64,000 bases of DNA from Kitasatospora cineracea (GCF_003751605.1 NZ_RJVJ01000001.1:2604001-2668000), one strand, 5' to 3'; counted from the stretch's first letter, positions 35,422 through 44,657 are shown. A program made the numbers and translations. The notes: generated by a model not told the origin, from the letters alone.

Positions 35422-36382
35422 GTCCGTCCAGCACGGCCAGCTGCTCGGCGATCCGCTCCGCGGACCAGGTCCGCACCCAGTCGGCGAAGTCGCCGGTGTA
35501 GGCCCGGGGCGCGGCCTCGGTCCGCATGACCAGCGCCAGGTAGATCCGGTACAGCGCGAGCCGGGCCCGCCCCGCGTCGTCCACCGCGAAGGCCGGGTCG
35601 ACCGAGCGGTAGCCGGCCGTGAAGTCCTCGTCCCGCTCTGCGGCGCCGAGCGGGTCCAGGCCGACCAGTTCGGCCAGCGGGTCGCCGAAGAAGGCCCGCT
35701 CGCCGTCGATCACGCCGGTCAGCTCCCAGCCGCCGTCCGCGCCGGGGGTGAGCAGCAGGTTGCCCTCCCAGGCGTCGAAATGCACCAGGGCGGGGCGGCG
35801 GACCTCGGCCAGCGCGGCCCCGAACCGCTCCGGCAGGGCGCGCAACTCCTCGGCGGGGACGGGCAGTTCGACGCCGTAGCGGTCGGCGTCGGCGAGCAGT
35901 GCGCCGAGCATCGCGGCGAACGCGGCCGGCCAGTCACCGGCCGACAGCCCGGCCTCGGGCTGCGGGTAGCCGTAGCGCTCCCCGGTGGCCCGGGCCACCT
36001 TGGCGGCCCAGGCGCCCAGGGTGCGGCGCAGCCCGGCCCGGTCGGCGGCGGAGAGCCGCTCGCGCAGGCTGTCCCAGGTGCGGCCCTCGACGTAGCCGAG
36101 CAGCAGCCACTCGCGGCTGCCGGCGTCCCCGTCCGGGTCGTGGTGCAGCACCCGCGGGACGGTCAGCCCGGCGTCCGCGGCCAGCGCGTGGAACAGCCGC
36201 TCGGTGCCCAGCAGGCCGCGCTCGTGCGCCAGCCCGGGGGTGCCGGGCGGCGGGGCGCACTTGAGCACCAGCCGCCGCCCGTCGGCCAGTTCGAGCAGCC
36301 GGGCGGCGTTGTACAGCCCGCCCGTCAGCGGGGTCTCGGCGACCACCGCCACCCCGCCCAGCACCGCGTCCACGCGTCCCAT
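35402..36382 (-). CDS. Aminoglycoside phosphotransferase-fold kinase
   Basis: 326 residues, APH/choline-kinase-like fold. The catalytic loop is LVHFDAWEGNLLL (HxD...N) and the metal site IDGERAFFGDPLAEL. An N-terminal lobe with VLKCAPP carries the ATP lysine. Could be a small-molecule kinase or a resistance kinase; not distinguishable. GGAGGGGAG before ATG 36382. It lies 36 bases downstream of nothing but is read towards LLM; the c-di-GMP gene continues on the same strand in the other direction of the map. Confidence 0.85.
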   Translation of the reverse strand: MGRVDAVLGGVAVVAETPLTGGLYNAARLLELADGRRLVLKCAPPPGTPGLAHERGLLGTERLFHALAADAGLTVPRVLHHDPDGDAGSREWLLLGYVEGRTWDSLRERLSAADRAGLRRTLGAWAAKVARATGERYGYPQPEAGLSAGDWPAAFAAMLGALLADADRYGVELPVPAEELRALPERFGAALAEVRRPALVHFDAWEGNLLLTPGADGGWELTGVIDGERAFFGDPLAELVGLDPLGAAERDEDFTAGYRSVDPAFAVDDAGRARLALYRIYLALVMRTEAAPRAYTGDFADWVRTWSAERIAEQLAVLDGLSPRGR

Positions 36383-36418
36383 CGTCCTGCTCCCCTCCGC
36401 ACCGGAAGACCGCGGCCG

Positions 36419-38284
36419 TCACCGCGACCGGTCACGGAGTATCGCCGCGATCGCCTCGGGACCGCCAGGCCGGGCGTAGTACCAGCCCTGCGCGGTGTCG
36501 CAGCCGGTCTGGCGCAGCCGCTCGGCCTGGGCGGCGTGCTCGATGCCCTCGGCGGTGACGGTCAGGCCCAGGGCGTGCGCGAGCTGCACCATGGCGCCGA
36601 CGATCTGCTCGTCGGCGGCCCGCCGCCGGCCGTCGGCGCCGGGCGCGGACTCGCGGAACGCCTCGATGAAGGTGGCGTCCAGCTTGAGCGCGTGCACCGG
36701 CAGCCGGGACAGGTAGGCGAGGTTGGAGTAGCCGGTGCCGAAGTCGTCGATGGCGATCCGCACGCCCATGTCGGCCAGCGCCTGCAGGGACTGCAGCGGG
36801 CGGCCGCCGGGGCCGAGCAGCGCGCTCTCGGTGATCTCCAGCTGGAGCAGCGCGGCGGGCAGCCCGGTGCGCTCCAGCACCTCGGCGACGTCCGCGACCA
36901 CGTCGGAGTCCCAGATCTGGCGGGGCGCCAGGTTGACGCTGACCAGCACCGGCTGCCCGGGGAACCCGTCCAGCCACTGCCGGGCCTGCCGGCAGGACTC
37001 CTCCAGCACCCACTTGCCCAGCGCCACGATCGCCCCGGACTCCTCGGCGAGCGGGATGAACCGGTCCGGCGGCAGCAGCCCGTACCGGGGGTGGTTCCAG
37101 CGCACCAGCGCCTCCGCGCCGCGCACCGCGCCGTCGGCCAGGCCCACCAGCGGCTGGTACTCGACGGTGAACTCGCCGCGCTCCACGGCCGGGCGCAGCT
37201 CGGTCGCCAGCAGGTGCCGGGCGAGCTGGTCGGCGCCCCGGTCGCGGTCGTACAGCGTCCAGCGGGCGCGGCCGTCGGACTTCGACCAGGACAGCGTGGA
37301 GTCGGCGTCCCGGACCAGGTCGGTGGGCGTGGAGCCGTGCACGGGGCGCTCCACCACGCCGATCGACGCGGTGACGGTCAGCCGGTGCCCGGCCACCTCG
37401 AAGGGCCGCTCCAGGACCTCCATCAGGTCGGCGGCCAGCCGGGTCAGCTGCTGGTGGCCGGCGCTGCCGATGACCAGCACGGCGAACTCGTCGCCGCCCA
37501 GCCGGGCCACCAACTGCTGCCCGTCCCGGGCGAACCCGTGCTCCAGCCGGGCGGCGACCGCCACCAGCAGCTGGTCGCCGACGTGGTGGCCGAGGGTCTC
37601 GTTGACGGCGGCGAAGCCGTCCAGGTCGACGTGGCACAGCCCGATCCGCCGCTCGCCGTCCGCACCCGGCCCGTCCCGGCCGTCCGGCTTGAACGCGCCC
37701 TCCAGCCGCTCGTAGAACAGCGTCCGGTTCGGCAGCCTGGTCAGCGGGTCGTGCAGCGCCTGGTAGGCGAGCCGGTCGCCGAGCTGGCGGCGCTCGGTGA
37801 CGTCCTCGACCATCACCATCGTGTAGTACGGGTCGCCCGCGCCGTCGCGGATCAGCGAGACGGTGACCCGGCCCCAGACCTCCCGCCCGCCGCGGTGCTT
37901 GAGCCGCTTCTCGGCGCGCATCCGGTCGCGCTCGCCGCGCACCAGCTCGCGGTAGCGGCTGCGGGACGGCTCCTCCGGCTCGATGACCTGGTGGATGTGC
38001 ATGCCGGGGAGCTCGGCCACCTCGCGGCCCAGCATCGCCGCGAACACCGGGTTGCCCTCGATCAGCAGGTCGTCGGAGTCGATCAGCGCCATGCCGATCC
38101 CGGCGTCCGAGAACGCGGCCCGGAACCGCGACTCGCTGGCCCGCAGGGCGGCGGCCAGCCGCTCGGCCTCGGTGTCCGGAGGGGCCCCGCAGGCGCTGCA
38201 CGCCCCGGCTCCGGTACCCGGGCGCGGCGCTTCGGGCCGCCCACCCCGATGGTGTGCGTCGGCCCCGACGTTCCGGCCCGGCAC
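36419..38284 (-). CDS. PAS-GGDEF-EAL cyclic-di-GMP enzyme
   Basis: 621 residues, soluble. PAS domain with PAC (about 50-165), diguanylate cyclase domain with intact GGDEF at 263-267, and phosphodiesterase domain with EAL at 391-393, LEITES and DDFGTGYS intact. No RxxD inhibitory site stands in front of GGDEF. Both activities look possible, as in the Streptomyces CdgA/RmdA type that controls development through BldD. An N-terminal CSAC pair (29-32) could bind metal or be redox sensitive. GTG 38284 with GGGAG. Transcription may continue into the phosphotransferase gene 36 bases on. Confidence 0.92.
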   Translation of the reverse strand: MPGRNVGADAHHRGGRPEAPRPGTGAGACSACGAPPDTEAERLAAALRASESRFRAAFSDAGIGMALIDSDDLLIEGNPVFAAMLGREVAELPGMHIHQVIEPEEPSRSRYRELVRGERDRMRAEKRLKHRGGREVWGRVTVSLIRDGAGDPYYTMVMVEDVTERRQLGDRLAYQALHDPLTRLPNRTLFYERLEGAFKPDGRDGPGADGERRIGLCHVDLDGFAAVNETLGHHVGDQLLVAVAARLEHGFARDGQQLVARLGGDEFAVLVIGSAGHQQLTRLAADLMEVLERPFEVAGHRLTVTASIGVVERPVHGSTPTDLVRDADSTLSWSKSDGRARWTLYDRDRGADQLARHLLATELRPAVERGEFTVEYQPLVGLADGAVRGAEALVRWNHPRYGLLPPDRFIPLAEESGAIVALGKWVLEESCRQARQWLDGFPGQPVLVSVNLAPRQIWDSDVVADVAEVLERTGLPAALLQLEITESALLGPGGRPLQSLQALADMGVRIAIDDFGTGYSNLAYLSRLPVHALKLDATFIEAFRESAPGADGRRRAADEQIVGAMVQLAHALGLTVTAEGIEHAAQAERLRQTGCDTAQGWYYARPGGPEAIAAILRDRSR

Positions 38285-38638
38285 GGCACGCTCCCGTCCG
38301 CTGCTGCCACTGGTCGTGCCGGACGCTCCTCACGGACGGCGACCGGCCAGGCGGCCCGCGCCCGCCCGCGGTCCCCGGCCCGGTGGGCGGGGAGCGGTCG
38401 GCGGCCTCGGGCCACGCCCGCCGATCATAGGCCGCCGGTGTAACTGTCCGCGACCGCCGCCAGGGTGATTGGCGAGGCTTGTCCCGAGCTGCCCGTTACG
38501 TTCTGTGCGAGGCGCGCGGATCGCCGCCGGAACGCGCCGGCGGGCCGGCCGCCGCCGCGCGGGCGGGGGCCGGGGAGTGCGCCCGCGCGCACCGGCCGTG
38601 ACGGCGCGGACGGGCGGGCGGGCGCGGGTGCCGGGCGG
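38285..38638. other. 354-bp region upstream of the c-di-GMP gene
   Basis: No gene seen. On the minus strand a TATGAT hexamer lies at 38424-38429, giving a possible start point near 38417 and a leader of about 130 bases for the PAS-GGDEF-EAL gene. No convincing -35 and no BldD-like box recognised. The right part (38560-38638) is GC-rich sequence after the osmC-family gene. Confidence 0.4.
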
Positions 38639-39064
38639 TCAGGCCAGGCCGGCGGAGAGCGTGATGGTGGTGCCGGACAGCGCCTGGCTCACCGGGCAGT
38701 TGGCCTTCGCGTCCTCGGCGGCCTTCACGAAGCCCGCCTCGTCCAGGCCCGGGACGGTGCCGACCACGGTCAGGTGGATGCCGGTGATGCCGGTGCCCGG
38801 CTGGAAGGTCACGTCCGCCTTGGTCTCCAGCTTGGTGGGCGGGGTGCCGGCGCCGGTCAGGCCGTGCGAGAGCGCCATCGAGAAGCAGGACGAGTGGGCG
38901 GCCGCGATCAGCTCCTCCGGGCTGGTCTTGCCGTTCGCCGCCTCGGCCCGAGACGGCCAGGACACCGGGAACTCGCCGACGCCGGAGGAGTCGAGGGTCA
39001 CCAGGCCCTTGCCGTCGAGCAGGTTGCCCTCCCACTCGGTGTGCGCGGTGCGGGTCGTCGCCAC
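38639..39064 (-). CDS. OsmC/Ohr family peroxiredoxin-like protein
   Basis: 141 residues. Reactive cysteines Cys60 (HSSCFSMAL) and Cys123 (ANCPVSQ) fit the OsmC pattern; N-terminus AHTEWEGNLLDGKG is OsmC-like (as opposed to Ohr). Detoxifies organic hydroperoxides with a thiol or lipoyl donor. GTG 39064, GGAGG nine bases upstream. Confidence 0.92.
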   Translation of the reverse strand: MATTRTAHTEWEGNLLDGKGLVTLDSSGVGEFPVSWPSRAEAANGKTSPEELIAAAHSSCFSMALSHGLTGAGTPPTKLETKADVTFQPGTGITGIHLTVVGTVPGLDEAGFVKAAEDAKANCPVSQALSGTTITLSAGLA

Positions 39065-39326
39065 GATCAGGTACCTCCCATGAGAAGCGGACAGCTGTCG
39101 AACTGCTGTGCCCGCGGCCGGACTTCCGGCCGCGGCCCGCCCAGCCTACGGCCCGCACCGCGCTCCGGAGGCCGAACGCCGCGCGGAGCGGCCGACCGTC
39201 CCGAACGCCGTCCCACATGCCGGAACGGGCGGGTGATCAGGGCGGACGGGCCCGGTCCGCCCTGTTAGATTGGCCGTCCGCCGCGCCCGAGCGCCCACCC
39301 GAAATCCCGCATCGGAGCCACCCCAC

Positions 39327-39653
39327 ATGACGGACCAGCCCACTCCCTCCCCGGCGGGGATCGACGACGCCGTGCGGGCCGAGCTGACCCGCCTGCGCGA
39401 GTCCATCGACAACATCGACGCCGCCGTCGTCCACATGCTCGCCGAACGCTTCAAGGCCACCCAGCAGGTCGGCCGGCTCAAGGCCGAGCACCAGCTGCCC
39501 CCCGCCGACCCGGCCCGCGAGCGCCGCCAGATCAAGCGCCTGCGCGAACTCGCCCTCAGCGCCAACCTCGACCCGGTGTTCGCCGAGAAGTTCCTCAACT
39601 TCATCATCGCCGAGGTGATCCGCCACCACGAGGCCATCGCCAACGAGACCTGA
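39327..39653 (+). CDS. AroQ-type chorismate mutase
   Basis: 108 residues, all-helical chorismate mutase: LRESIDNIDAAVVHMLAERFKATQQVGRLKA contains the catalytic Arg and the Lys of the AroQ fold. Converts chorismate to prephenate for Phe and Tyr synthesis. No signal peptide. The ATG at 39327 matches the family start. A short GCCGC/GCGGC hairpin follows. Confidence 0.92.
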   Translation: MTDQPTPSPAGIDDAVRAELTRLRESIDNIDAAVVHMLAERFKATQQVGRLKAEHQLPPADPARERRQIKRLRELALSANLDPVFAEKFLNFIIAEVIRHHEAIANET

Positions 39654-39752
39654 GCCGCCCCGCGCGGCGGTTGTCTGCTCCGGGTAAGGGCCGGATTTCG
39701 CCCTGCCCCGGGCACGGGTTAGCGTGCAGTCCTTGCCAAGGAGGCGGTGTCG

Positions 39753-40439
39753 GTGTCGGTGGCGGTGACCGAGGGGCCCACCCAGGAACGGCGTCCGCGC
39801 AAGCGGCGGCCCTGGTACGTGGAACTGCCCGTGATGATCGTGATCGGCCTGGTCGTCGCCGTGCTGATCAAGACCTGCCTGTTCCAGATGTTCTCCATCC
39901 CGTCCGGCTCGATGGAGAACACCCTCCAGGTCGGCGACCGGGTCGCGGTCAACAAGTTCGCCACCCTCACCGGCTGGAAGCCGGAGCCCGGCGAACCCGT
40001 GGTGTTCAAGGACCCCGGCGGCTGGCTGCCGCCCGCCCCGCAGAGCGGCAACGCCTTCACCCGCACCGTGCACTCCGGCCTCAGCGCCGTCGGCCTGCTC
40101 CCGCCCGGCGACGACTACCTGGTCAAGCGGGTCATCGCCACCGGCGGCCAGAGCGTCGCCTGCCACGGCACCACCCTCACCGTCGACGGGCAGCCCGTCG
40201 CCGAGCCCTACCTGCACCCCGGCGACGACTCCTGCTCCGGCATCGACTTCGGCCCGCTCACCGTCCCGGCCGGCCACGTCTGGGTCGAGGGTGACCACCG
40301 CAGCGACTCCGCCGACTCCCGCTACCACCGCGACGGCCCGGACGGCGGCGCGGTCCCCGTCGCCGACCTGGTCGGCCCCACCACCGCCGTCGTCTGGCCG
40401 CTCAACCACTTCACCTGGTTCGGCTGGACCGGCCGCTGA
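39753..40439 (+). CDS. lepB: Type I signal peptidase
   Basis: 228 residues. One N-terminal membrane helix (about 25-44), then the catalytic Ser53 in FSIPSGSMENTL and Lys125 in DDYLVKRVIATGG; box E GDHRSDSADSR is present. Cleaves Sec and Tat signal peptides outside the membrane. Start chosen at GTG 39753, eight bases after AAGGAGG; GTG 39747 would be too close. Streptomyces have several such enzymes; this one stands alone. Confidence 0.93.
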   Translation: MSVAVTEGPTQERRPRKRRPWYVELPVMIVIGLVVAVLIKTCLFQMFSIPSGSMENTLQVGDRVAVNKFATLTGWKPEPGEPVVFKDPGGWLPPAPQSGNAFTRTVHSGLSAVGLLPPGDDYLVKRVIATGGQSVACHGTTLTVDGQPVAEPYLHPGDDSCSGIDFGPLTVPAGHVWVEGDHRSDSADSRYHRDGPDGGAVPVADLVGPTTAVVWPLNHFTWFGWTGR

Positions 40440-40472
40440 CCGGCCGCTGACCGGCCGCTGACCGGCCGCTGA
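40429..40472. repeat. Four perfect 11-bp tandem repeats at the lepB stop codon
   Basis: CCGGCCGCTGA is repeated at 40429, 40440, 40451 and 40462. The first unit contains the lepB TGA; because the unit is 11 bases, the repeats place a TGA in all three frames. Confidence 0.95.
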
Positions 40473-40634
40473 CCGGCCCCCGCCGGATCAGCCGCCGGTG
40501 ACGCCGCGCCGCAGCCGCACCGCGCAGCCCGCCGCCACCGCACCCGACAGCAGCGACGCCCCCGACTCCAGGTCGCGCGCCACCAGCGGCACCCCCGCGG
40601 CAGCACCAGCAGCAGCCCCGGCCGGAACAGGGCG

Positions 40635-41048
40635 GTGAGCAGCCTGTCCCCGCCCACCGACGCCGGCTTCCCGCTCAAGGACGCCCGCCCGGCCGAACTG
40701 CTGGGCGCGGTCCGGGCGGTGGCCGCGGGGGAGGCACTGCCCGCGCCCCGGGTGACCCGCCGGCTGATCGAGGAGCCCACCCGCCGCCCGGAGCCGTCCG
40801 CGCTGCCCGCCCCGGCCGCCCCGGCCGCCCCGGCCGCTCCGGCGGGGGCGACCGAGCGGGAGCGGGAGGTGCCGGCGCTGGTCGGGCCGGGCTTCTCCGA
40901 CGAGGAGATCGCCGCCGAGCTGCACGTCAGCCCGTCCACCGCGAAGACCCGCATCGGCCGGCCGCCGCAGCAGCCCGCCGCCCGCGACCGGGCCCAACTG
41001 GTCGTCGCGGCCTACGAGTCGGGCCTGGTCCGGCCCGGCGTACGATGA
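40635..41048 (+). pseudogene. Decayed NarL/LuxR-type response regulator remnant
   Basis: The 137-codon frame matches the end of a NarL-type regulator: GFPLKDARPAELLGAVRAVAAGEALPAPRVTRRLIEEP, then TEREREVPALVGPGFSDEEIAAELHVSPSTAKTRIG and ARDRAQLVVAAYESGLVRPG. Most of the receiver (with the phospho-Asp) is missing, the helix-turn-helix has several unusual residues (ALVGPGF for ALVGRGL; recognition helix followed by RPPQQPA), and a spacer is Ala/Pro-filled. It looks like a truncated, drifting copy that can no longer be a normal regulator. Confidence 0.75.
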
Positions 41049-41052
41049 CCGG

Positions 41053-41352
41053 GTGTTCATCCTCGAGCTGACCTACACCGCCCCGCTGGAGCGCGTCGAC
41101 GCCCTGCTGCCCGCCCACCTCTCCTGGCTGGAGCAGCACTACGCGAACGGGACCTTCCTGGCCTCCGGCCGCAAGGTCCCGCGCGACGGCGGCATCATCC
41201 TGGCCGTCGCCCCCGACCGCCCCGCCGTCGAGGCCCTCGCCGCCACCGACCCGTTCGTCCCGGCCGGGATCGCCGCCTACCGGATCACCGAGTTCGTCGC
41301 CACCACCACCGCCCCCGCCCTCGCCGCCCACCGCGAGACCCTGCCGGTCTGA
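41053..41352 (+). CDS. YciI family protein
   Basis: 99 residues, YCII fold (ferredoxin-like). N-terminus MFILELTYTAPLERVDALLPAHLSWL, conserved His22 and ASGRKVPRDGGIILA are typical. Function unknown, possibly a small enzyme or signalling partner. GTG 41053. Its stop lies within a short palindrome shared with the convergent EamA gene. Confidence 0.9.
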   Translation: MFILELTYTAPLERVDALLPAHLSWLEQHYANGTFLASGRKVPRDGGIILAVAPDRPAVEALAATDPFVPAGIAAYRITEFVATTTAPALAAHRETLPV

Positions 41353-41363
41353 GGACGCCTCAG
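41349..41363. terminator. Minimal shared palindrome over both stop codons
   Basis: CTGAGG-ACG-CCTCAG contains the YciI TGA on the plus strand and the EamA TGA on the minus strand, with only seven bases between. Weak as a terminator; listed for its symmetric position. Confidence 0.4.
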
Positions 41364-42352
41364 CTCCGGGCCGCCGACTGGGCGGCGAACGCGCCCGCCA
41401 GGACGAGTGCGCCGCCCGCCAGCTGCGGGGTGCCGAGGTGCTCGCCGAGCAGGACCCAGGCGAGCACGGTGGCCACCACCGCCTCCAGGTTGGCGACCAC
41501 GCCCGCGACCGGCGGGGAGAGGTGCTGCACCGAGGCCACCCCGGTCAGGTAGGCCAGCACGGTGGCCACCAGCACCATCCACAGCGCCGGCAGCAGCGCC
41601 GGCACCTGGTGGCCGTTCATCGCCACCGAGCGCCCCAGCAGCGACCAGTCGGCGTCCCAGGGCCGGGTGAACGCGGTCAGCAGCACGGCGCCGATCAGCA
41701 GGCCGTACGCGGAGACCGCCAGCGGGTCGACCGGGCGCCCGCCCTGCCGGCCGGCGTCGGCGAGCACGAAGTAGCCGACCTGGCAGCAGGCCGCGCCGAG
41801 CGCGAACAGCACCCCCAGCGCGTCGAAGGACAACCCGTTCCAGACCTCGACCACGCAGGCCAGCCCCGCCACCGCGACGCCCGCCCCGGCCGTCGCCCGC
41901 CGGGAGACCGGCCGCCGCTGCACCAGCCGGACGTAGGCGATCAGCAGCGGCGGGCCCAGGTACTCGATCAGCAGCGCGACGCCCACCGGGATCCGCGAGA
42001 TCGCCGCGAAGTAGCAGGCCTGCACGCCCGCGACGGCCAGCAGGCCGAAGCCGAGCAGCACCCCGGGCCGCCGCAGCACCGCGTCCCGGTGCCGCCACGC
42101 CACCGGCAGCAGCACCAGCGCCGCCCCGGTCACCCGCAGCCACACGGTGTGCGCGGAGGACAGCCCGGCCTCGATCAGCGGCTTGGCCGCCGTCCCCGAC
42201 CCGCCGAACGCGACCGCCGACACCAGCGCCAGCCCCAGCCCGAGCGGGGCCGCCCGCCGGGCCGGGCCCGGACGCGGGGCCGCAGCCGTGGCCGGGGCGG
42301 GCGGGGGAGGGGCGTCGACGGGAACGGCGGAGGGGTCCGAGCTGCTGTGCAT
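41360..42352 (-). CDS. EamA/DMT family exporter (RhtA-like)
   Basis: 330 residues, ten membrane helices in two EamA repeats after a Pro/Ala-rich N-terminus of about 35 residues. Second repeat ends GVVANLEAVVATVLAWVLLGEHLGTPQLAGGALVLAG, typical of metabolite or amino-acid exporters. Lies 40 bases downstream of the penicillin-binding protein gene and may be cotranscribed. ATG 42352 has no clear ribosome site. Confidence 0.88.
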   Translation of the reverse strand: MHSSSDPSAVPVDAPPPPAPATAAAPRPGPARRAAPLGLGLALVSAVAFGGSGTAAKPLIEAGLSSAHTVWLRVTGAALVLLPVAWRHRDAVLRRPGVLLGFGLLAVAGVQACYFAAISRIPVGVALLIEYLGPPLLIAYVRLVQRRPVSRRATAGAGVAVAGLACVVEVWNGLSFDALGVLFALGAACCQVGYFVLADAGRQGGRPVDPLAVSAYGLLIGAVLLTAFTRPWDADWSLLGRSVAMNGHQVPALLPALWMVLVATVLAYLTGVASVQHLSPPVAGVVANLEAVVATVLAWVLLGEHLGTPQLAGGALVLAGAFAAQSAARS

Positions 42353-42392
42353 CGCCGCATTCTGCCAGCCCGGACCCCTCCGCCGTAAGGTG

Positions 42393-44657
42393 TTACTCCG
42401 CCGGTTGGTACTGATCGCCGAGCAGCCCGCCGGCCCCGCCCAGCCCCGGCGCGGTGCTGGCGGACGGGCTGCGACCGGCCCCGCCGCTCGGCCGGGCCGA
42501 GGGCGAACGGCTCGGCCGCGTGCCGTTCTCGCCGCCGTCCGAACTCGCCCCGCCGCTGGGACGGGCCGACGGCGAGGACGAGGGCCGGTCGTCACCGGCG
42601 GACGGCGAGGGCGTGCTGCTCGGGCTGTCCGCCGCGGACGGGCTCTGGCTCGGCGAGGCGGAGCCGCTCGGCGTGCCGGAGGGCGTGCTCGCGGCCGGGG
42701 CCCGGGTCGGCCCGGCGAAGTCGGTGACCGGCTGCCCGGCCAGCGCGGACTTCATGTACGCCGTCCAGATCTGCGCCGGGTACTTGCCGCCCGCCGCGCT
42801 GCCGGTGCCGCCCACGCCGTCCAGGCTGACCTGCTTGCCGGTGCCCGGCTCCTGCCCGAACAGGCCGACCACGGTGACCAGCTCGGGGGTGTACCCGGCG
42901 AACCAGACCGACCTGGAGTCGTCGGTGGTGCCGGTCTTGCCGGCCACCGGGCGGTTCAGCGCGGCGGCCCGGTAGCCGGTGCCGCCCTGGTCGTCGACGA
43001 CGCCCTGGAGGATCGAGGTGGTGGCCCGGGCCGCGTCCTTGGAGACCGCCTGGACGGCCTTGTGCTCGGGCAGCGCGACCTGCTCGCCGCCCGCCTCCAG
43101 GCCCTTCACCAGCCACGGGGTGATCTGCTGCCCGTCGTTGTCCAGGGTGGCGTACACCCCCGCCAGCTCCAGGGCGCTCGGGGTGGCCGCGCCCAGCGGG
43201 ATCGACGGGACGGCGCTGAGGCCCGGCGTGTCGGCGGGCAGGCCGAGCGCCACCGCGGTGGCGCGGACCCTCTCCAGCCCGGTGTCCTGCGCGAGCTGCG
43301 CGAACACCGAGTTCACCGACCAGTCGGTGGCCTGCTGCAGCGAGATCTGCCCGTACGAGTGCTCGCCCTCGTTCGGCGGCGCGTACGGGGTGCCCTTCGC
43401 GCCGCGCACCGCCCGCCGGTTGGTGCCGTCGTACACGGTGTCGGCGGTGATCCGCTCGCCGGACTGGGTGCGCGCCCCGGAGTCCAGGGCGGCCGCCAGC
43501 GCGATCGCCTTGAAGGTGGAGCCCGCCTGGTAGTCGGTGCGGGTGGCGTTGTCGATCCAGTGCTTGGTGGCGTCCGCGCCGCCGTACAGCGCCAGCACCT
43601 GCCCGCTCTTCGGGTCCACCGAGACCGCGCCGGCCTGGGCCGCCGCGTCGGCCTTCCGGCTGTCCGGCTTGAGGTTGTCGGTCAGCTGGGTCTGCACCGC
43701 GTCCTGCAGCTGCTGCTGCTTCTTCGGGTCGACGGTCAGCGTGACGGTGTACCCGCCCTGGGCGAGCTGCGCGTCCGAGACGATGCCGTGGTCGGTCAGG
43801 TACGAGGTGGCCGCGGCCACCAGGTAGCCCGCCTGCCCGGACAGGCCCGGCGCCGACTTCGGGGCCAGCACCTCCGGGAACGCGGTGTGCTGCCGCTCCT
43901 CGGCGCCCAGCCACTTCTTCGCCACCATGCCGTCCAGCACGTAGTTCCAGCGCGCCGTCGCCTTCTGCTTGCCGGCCTCGCTGGCCGAGGAGACGTCGAA
44001 GGCGCTCGGCGCGTTCAGCAGCGTCGCCAGGTAGGCGCCCTGGGCGGCGGTCAGCCGGCTCGCGTCCACCCCGAAGTACGCCTGCGCGGCGGCCTGGATG
44101 CCGTACGCGCCGCGCCCGTAGTACGAGGTGTTCAGGTAGGAGGAGAGGATCTCGTCCTTGCTCTGGGTGGCGTCCACCTTGATGGCGATGAACACCTCCT
44201 TCACCTTGCGGCTGACGGTCTGCTTCTGGTTCAGGTACGCGTTCTTCACGTACTGCTGGGTGATCGTCGAACCGCCCTGGGTGGAGCCGCCGGACGCGGT
44301 GTTGAACGCGGCCCGGGCCATGCCCTTGAGGTTGACCGCGCCCTCCGAGTAGAAGTTGCGGTCCTCGGCGGCCAGCGCGGCGTGCTGCGCCTCGGGGGAG
44401 ACCTTGTCCAGGGAGACGTTCTGCCGGTTGGTCTGGCCGGTGCGGGCCAGCACCGAGCCGTCCGCGTACAGCCAGGTGTTGGACTGGGCGGTGGCGGCCG
44501 CGTGCGCGTCCGGCACCTTCACCAGGGCGATGCCCAGGGCGAACAGTCCGACCCCCAGCAGCACCGACGCCGCCAGGCCCAGCAGGGTGATCCGCCAGGT
44601 GGGTATCAGCCGGCGCCAGCCGGTCCGCTTCTTGCGCTCACGGGGCTTTCGAGGCAA
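42393..44657 (-). CDS. Bifunctional class A penicillin-binding protein
   Basis: 754 residues. Short basic cytoplasmic tail, membrane anchor (about 24-46), glycosyltransferase 51 domain with catalytic Glu98 in AAEDRNFY and the GGSTITQQ motif, transpeptidase domain with Ser380-T-F-Lys383, SVN and KTG, then a Ser/Pro/Gly-rich tail of about 85 residues. Polymerises and cross-links peptidoglycan outside the membrane. TTG 44657 is used with GGAAGG seven bases upstream; no ATG or GTG fits as well. Confidence 0.93.
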   Translation of the reverse strand: MPRKPRERKKRTGWRRLIPTWRITLLGLAASVLLGVGLFALGIALVKVPDAHAAATAQSNTWLYADGSVLARTGQTNRQNVSLDKVSPEAQHAALAAEDRNFYSEGAVNLKGMARAAFNTASGGSTQGGSTITQQYVKNAYLNQKQTVSRKVKEVFIAIKVDATQSKDEILSSYLNTSYYGRGAYGIQAAAQAYFGVDASRLTAAQGAYLATLLNAPSAFDVSSASEAGKQKATARWNYVLDGMVAKKWLGAEERQHTAFPEVLAPKSAPGLSGQAGYLVAAATSYLTDHGIVSDAQLAQGGYTVTLTVDPKKQQQLQDAVQTQLTDNLKPDSRKADAAAQAGAVSVDPKSGQVLALYGGADATKHWIDNATRTDYQAGSTFKAIALAAALDSGARTQSGERITADTVYDGTNRRAVRGAKGTPYAPPNEGEHSYGQISLQQATDWSVNSVFAQLAQDTGLERVRATAVALGLPADTPGLSAVPSIPLGAATPSALELAGVYATLDNDGQQITPWLVKGLEAGGEQVALPEHKAVQAVSKDAARATTSILQGVVDDQGGTGYRAAALNRPVAGKTGTTDDSRSVWFAGYTPELVTVVGLFGQEPGTGKQVSLDGVGGTGSAAGGKYPAQIWTAYMKSALAGQPVTDFAGPTRAPAASTPSGTPSGSASPSQSPSAADSPSSTPSPSAGDDRPSSSPSARPSGGASSDGGENGTRPSRSPSARPSGGAGRSPSASTAPGLGGAGGLLGDQYQPAE

